21,429 nt of DNA from Mycoemilia scoparia (lineage: Eukaryota; Kickxellomycota; Kickxellomycetes; Kickxellales; Kickxellaceae), in contig JANBPU010000265.1 of the NCBI GenBank assembly GCA_027575805.1, positions 1 through 21,429 on the forward strand, written 5' to 3'. The notes under the pieces are model-generated. The model was not told where the DNA came from and searched no databases. It saw only the letters and a list, made by a program, of their open reading frames with translations. A program made the position numbers and the translations under genes. This document shows, piece by piece, positions 18,233 through 21,429 of the stretch. The first letter of the stretch is position 1. Each line of letters opens with the position of its first letter.

Positions 18233-18884
18233 TCTTGACCTGGTTAAATAAGCGTATGTACAATTTAAATAAAGCATATATATATGGATTTACTTGAATA
18301 AATGTGCTGTGGCTTGTATCAACGTTAGTTTTTGGAGTTACAGTTCTAGATTATTTTTTTAATTATAATACATTCGTTTTTGTATTTAAACCTTCAGCTA
18401 TTATTAATGAAGGTCAATCACAGACCATGGTATGTGTTTCAGATATTTATTCAATCAATCAGTTTTTAGTTTAGAAATAAATTTTAAGTTTATATATATA
18501 TGTATCTATCTATCTATAATGCATTATGAATGTAAGTATGTATATATTGTTGGTTAAAAGAGTAGATAGATAGGTAGGTAGGTAGAAGAACTTTACAAAT
18601 AAGAGGTAGAGGGAAAGTGAGGGAAGGAGGAGAGTCGGAGAGAGGGAATAAGAAAATAAAATTGGATTTGTTATCCTAGTTTTTATATTGTCAGTAATAA
18701 GTACTCGGCAGCTGTGACTAGTTATAGCAACAAGAGGTCGAATTGCAAGAATATATGTATTTATCTTTAATCCCAACGAAACCATCAATACATGGTATAC
18801 AGAATCTTTCTGTCATTCCAGCAACCATTGCTCTATACAATCACCACAACGACGAAAGTACTACACACTACAACAGTGACGGAT
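18233..18884. other. Convergent intergenic region, WD40 gene / ERV41
   Basis: 3' UTRs of two converging genes. Microsatellites: TATC/TA repeats at about 18491-18518, TAGA/TAGG units at about 18563-18585, and a GA-rich purine tract at about 18600-18655. No ORF with coding character and no RNA gene recognised. Confidence 0.6.
18268..18273 (+). terminator. Polyadenylation signal of the WD40 gene
   Basis: AATAAA 36 nt after the TAA at 18230-18232, in AT-rich sequence. Confidence 0.5.
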
Positions 18885-20030
18885 TTACATCTTTTCGCCT
18901 AGAATCTTATTATTATCCGGCCGATATGGATTATATCCACTGACATCGCCACCTCCACCTCCAATAAACAGCATATGCCTAGTCAACCTTCTAAATAGAC
19001 GATGCGCCAATCCAACAGTCACAAAGATCCCACCCGTTGCACTGCACAACTTGACCATAAAGTACGCAAACCCATCGCCGCGCTCAGTAATCTTGACAGA
19101 AATAGGCTCGATATCAAACTCAAAAAACACGCCAGGTGGGAATTCAGATCCCGGCTCGACATCATATTTCTTGTCTTCCCGGCCCTTGACGGCATACTGA
19201 TCGGTCTCAAGCACACGCTGATTACGATCCATATACAAAGTCGGAATAACAGAAAGATGGTATCTAAAATCGGTGAACCTGCCTTCGGTGACCATGTAGG
19301 TATCATCCAGCGGATTGATAATTCCCGGATAGAACTTTCCAAAAGAAAACTCATCAATACGATGAGTGAAATTCATGTATTCGTGAGGTACATGTGGGCC
19401 GCCGTGACCATGGCCATGAGCAGTTACATGCAAATTGCCAGCCACCTTGTTTACCAAGAAGTTTCCATAAATACGGCATCCTGGATTTACTCTATACTTT
19501 GAATCCCCGGAATGAACATTTGAAGCTTGTTGATTTTTGTTGATACCAACACGTTTCTTGGCTTGTTTGAAAACTTGACCAACCCCGTTATTATTGTGGT
19601 TGGCATCGACATCGCCTTTGTGGTTGTTATTGTTGTTTCTACTACTACTACTACTTATTTTTGGGCTATCTTGTTCTAAATTATGCGCCTTTCCAATGCT
19701 AAACAACACATCCGCGGCATTAACATTCCGACTATAACTTTGTGGTGCAGCCCCACCTTCATCAAACAAATCGACTCTTAAAAACGCACAAGGCATAGCC
19801 ACCGTCATATCGATGTTTATCTGAATCTTCTTGCCAATCGAATGGTCGACAAAAAATTCATGTGTGGGACGGCCCTGTAGGTAATCGTGGAATTCGCTGA
19901 CAACCATGAAACCCAGTATTATGGCAACTATGAAACTTAGTATCCCGCCAGTTACCGTACGCGCCTGGTATGTTCCCTCGACTTTGGGAAATGCATCTAG
20001 CCGATGTAATTGTTTCAGTATTCGCGTCAT
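18885..20030 (-). CDS. ERV41/ERGIC2-type ER-Golgi cargo receptor subunit
   Basis: 381 aa, intronless. Erv41 pairs with Erv46 in COPII/COPI vesicles and retrieves ER residents from the early Golgi. N-terminal LDAFPKVEGTYQARTVTGG is the family hallmark; TM1 spans about 27-46 and TM2 about 322-342, with a large lumenal domain between. Within it GCRIYGNFLVNKVAGNLHV (about 184-202), NFTHRIDEFSFG and GIINPLDDT are diagnostic. The Cys pair typical of Erv46 is absent, supporting Erv41 over Erv46. Oddities: a Ser/Asn/Lys-rich low-complexity insert at about 124-175, partly from a TAC-type repeat, and a His-rich HGHGHGGPHVPHE loop. The cytosolic tail is short, Gly-rich and ends KILGEKM. Start chosen because the family motif begins within ten residues of it. 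Confidence 0.94.
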   Translation of the reverse strand: MTRILKQLHRLDAFPKVEGTYQARTVTGGILSFIVAIILGFMVVSEFHDYLQGRPTHEFFVDHSIGKKIQINIDMTVAMPCAFLRVDLFDEGGAAPQSYSRNVNAADVLFSIGKAHNLEQDSPKISSSSSRNNNNNHKGDVDANHNNNGVGQVFKQAKKRVGINKNQQASNVHSGDSKYRVNPGCRIYGNFLVNKVAGNLHVTAHGHGHGGPHVPHEYMNFTHRIDEFSFGKFYPGIINPLDDTYMVTEGRFTDFRYHLSVIPTLYMDRNQRVLETDQYAVKGREDKKYDVEPGSEFPPGVFFEFDIEPISVKITERGDGFAYFMVKLCSATGGIFVTVGLAHRLFRRLTRHMLFIGGGGGDVSGYNPYRPDNNKILGEKM

Positions 20031-20511
20031 TTATAAATGTGTGCAAGTATGTATGTAGTTTTGGTTTGGATGGATGGATGGATGGATGAGCGGAATTATA
20101 AGGAAGTTAGATGTGATGGTTAGGCAGAAATTGAGGTAAGAATGTGGGTAAAAGAAAAAAGAAGTAGAGAGAGAGACAGCTATACTGGAATATATACTAG
20201 TTGTGATAATAAAAGTACGGTGGGTATGTGTAAATAGATGAGGATTGTAGTGGCAGCAAAGAGGATGATGGTGATGATGTCGGTCTTAGAAAAACGATAA
20301 TATAATGGGGGCAGTAACTGTAAATAAACTAGGTTATTGTGACAATGATGTTGTAAGAATCTGAATCAAACGGCTTTGTATATATGCGACAGAAGATCAC
20401 CACACAGAGAAAAAGTAATAACAGAACAGAAAGGCGTAGTAGGCTGCTTAAACTTATTTCAAGATATACAGGCTTTTCGTCTCCAAGCATTTAACTTGTC
20501 TTACAAAGGGA
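20031..20511. promoter_or_regulatory. Upstream region of ERV41 (and possibly of a + strand gene)
   Basis: No ORF of interest. Contains a (GGAT)5 run at 20068-20088 within the ERV41 leader, purine-rich stretches (20150-20185) and repeated GATGATG near 20260-20280. No clear TATA box close to the ERV41 start. Confidence 0.5.
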
Positions 20512-20959
20512 ATGAGTGGTAGTTATGAAACAATGAAAAGACTATCCTCTCGGGGCGTATCTTCTTTTCAAAGGTTCCAGAAATTAGATAATGATAAAAA
20601 TCAGAAAGTGAATGAAAGAGAGGAGTGGTATTATTTCAGAAGAACGATCGGGCTTTCTACATAGCATTAACAGCAGCGCCTTTCACCCTGTATGCGCTCA
20701 GCTGGTAGCTCACTGCTATTAAATGGTGGGAACTGCTGCTGTCGGTTACTTCAGCAGTTGGATTTTATACATGAACGGCCATGCGGCCAAGATAAGGCGG
20801 ATGCATCAGGTCTATAGTGCCACCTTATCTGCGACTTACTTCTCTGCCCTCTTTGAACTCTTATTCTGTTTGGTTTCTGCAGTCCAATATCATCTCTACC
20901 CTGTTAGTTCACACACACATGCACGCACTACTTGCCATGTAAATGAATGTAATAGTTAA
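20512..20959 (+). CDS. Tentative small two-helix membrane protein (spliced)
   Basis: Working model: exons 20512-20556, 20640-20704 and 20758-20959, about 103 aa. Introns are GTATCT...TTTCAG (83 nt) and GTAGCT...CAGCAG (53 nt). The joined frame reads a short basic N-terminus (MSGSYETMKRLSSRG), a first hydrophobic hairpin arm (AFYIALTAAPFTLYALS continuing WILYMNG), a basic loop (HAAKIRRMHQ) and a second long hydrophobic arm (ATYFSALFELLFCLVSAVQY). The two hydrophobic arms around a positive loop appear only when the exons are joined, which is mild evidence for the model. The last codons after 20902 read through a CA-rich stretch and may really be intron (GTTAGT donor at 20903). No family recognised. 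The donors are weak, so boundaries are uncertain. Confidence 0.35.
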
Positions 20960-21007
20960 AGCACCACTTCCATTCAAAGCCTTGTTGGTTTCTTCCTCTC
21001 CTTCGAT

Positions 21008-21184
21008 TTATCCAACTAGTCGCCATGCCACTATGTCTTTGTTAATTCTCTCTCCAAGACCTGGCATGAAACCTGATCGATCCATTTTCGCATATACATT
21101 ACCAACCCAGTCTTTTGGAACAGGCTGGGTGGTTTTGAAACCATCTTGTTGGATATCAGTCTTTAATTGGCCTTGAAGTAGGGG
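21008..21184 (-). CDS. Last exon of an unidentified gene (partial)
   Basis: On - an acceptor ATTTAG at 21185-21190 is followed by 58 codons and TAA at 21010-21008. The peptide includes DIQQDGFKTTQPVPKDWVGN and MDRSGFMPGLGERI, a mix of W, G, P, D and R typical of a conserved globular protein, and much less biased than the + frame ORFs over the same bases. An in-frame TAG lies exactly at the acceptor, so the rest of the gene must be spliced from further right, mostly outside the window. I cannot name the family. It ends about 50 bp from the tentative + gene, tail to tail. Confidence 0.5.
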   Translation of the reverse strand, partial: PLLQGQLKTDIQQDGFKTTQPVPKDWVGNVYAKMDRSGFMPGLGERINKDIVAWRLVG

Positions 21185-21429
21185 CTAAATCTAATCCCTG
21201 GATCAATTACCAACAATAAATCTACAACCACCATGTACCTTATCATTTGATTTTTTGCTAATAGTTAGTTACTCCCAAGTCAAGCCAAGCCAAGCCAAGC
21301 CAAGCCAAGAGAAAGAGCAAAAAGATAAATGGAGCAATTTTTTCCCAAAATCAATGATGATTAAGCATTTTATTACTCCTATGGAGGTAGCTGTATGCCA
21401 CATACACTAAAGTTGTGTTTACCAAATTA
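21185..21429. other. Probable intron and upstream part of the right-edge gene
   Basis: AT-rich, no clear exon. Holds a branch-like GTAACTAACTATTAG string on - (near 21263-21277) and the CAAGC repeat. Taken as intron of the - strand gene whose last exon is at 21008-21184. Confidence 0.35.
21281..21309. repeat. (CAAGC)5 microsatellite
   Basis: Five CAAGC units plus CAAG, in probable intronic DNA. Confidence 0.9.

Noticed and set aside
19002..19502. 166-codon + ORF antisense to ERV41
   Set aside because: Overlaps the conserved ERV41 coding sequence; no family features of its own.
20943..21176. 77-codon + ORF at the right end
   Set aside because: The - strand over the same bases gives a better peptide ending at a stop with a splice acceptor in front.

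Overview
The window looks like nuclear DNA of a filamentous fungus, most likely an early-diverging lineage (Mucoromycota/Mucorales-like). This rests on AT-rich intergenic DNA, many short introns (about 80-170 nt) with GTAAGT-type donors and TAAC/TAAT branch-like motifs, and eukaryotic housekeeping genes. Assignment below 'fungus' is inference.

Layout. 1-54 is probably the last codons of a + gene. 1017-1811 (-) encodes a small secreted repeat protein. About 2.4 kb without a convincing gene follows, up to spermidine synthase (+, core start 4533, stop 5597). Next comes an intronless F-box/LRR-like gene (+, 6197-8500). From about 8500 to 14600 lies an accessory-looking block: a five-exon gene of unknown family (+, 9304-11767, 682 aa when spliced), a small secreted CAP/SCP-like gene (+, 12485-13015) and an unrecognised 251-aa gene (-, 13429-14184). 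All three have strong TATA boxes. The block also carries two dispersed repeat pairs: a MITE-like element of about 121 bp just upstream of two of the promoters, and a family of about 95 bp in other gene flanks.

From 14654 onward the genes are housekeeping again. RPC6/RPC34, the winged-helix, Fe-S-containing subunit of RNA polymerase III, is on - in four exons (14654-16014). It shares a 275-bp divergent promoter with a seven-exon WRAP53/TCAB1-type WD40 gene (+, 16290-18232), a family of Cajal-body and telomerase RNA factors. ERV41/ERGIC2, a COPII-vesicle cargo receptor subunit, is on - (18885-20030) and converges on the WD40 gene. The right end holds a tentative small two-helix membrane-protein gene (+, 20512-20959) and the final exon of an unidentified - strand gene (21008-21184).

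The observations most worth checking are the accessory block with TIR repeats beside promoters, an apparent one-base reading-frame problem in RPC6 exon 1, the open 110-codon N-terminal extension of spermidine synthase, and the presence of a TCAB1-type protein in a fungus. I found no rRNA, convincing tRNA, CRISPR array, intact transposase or viral gene. Exon boundaries were worked out by hand from splice motifs and reading frame.
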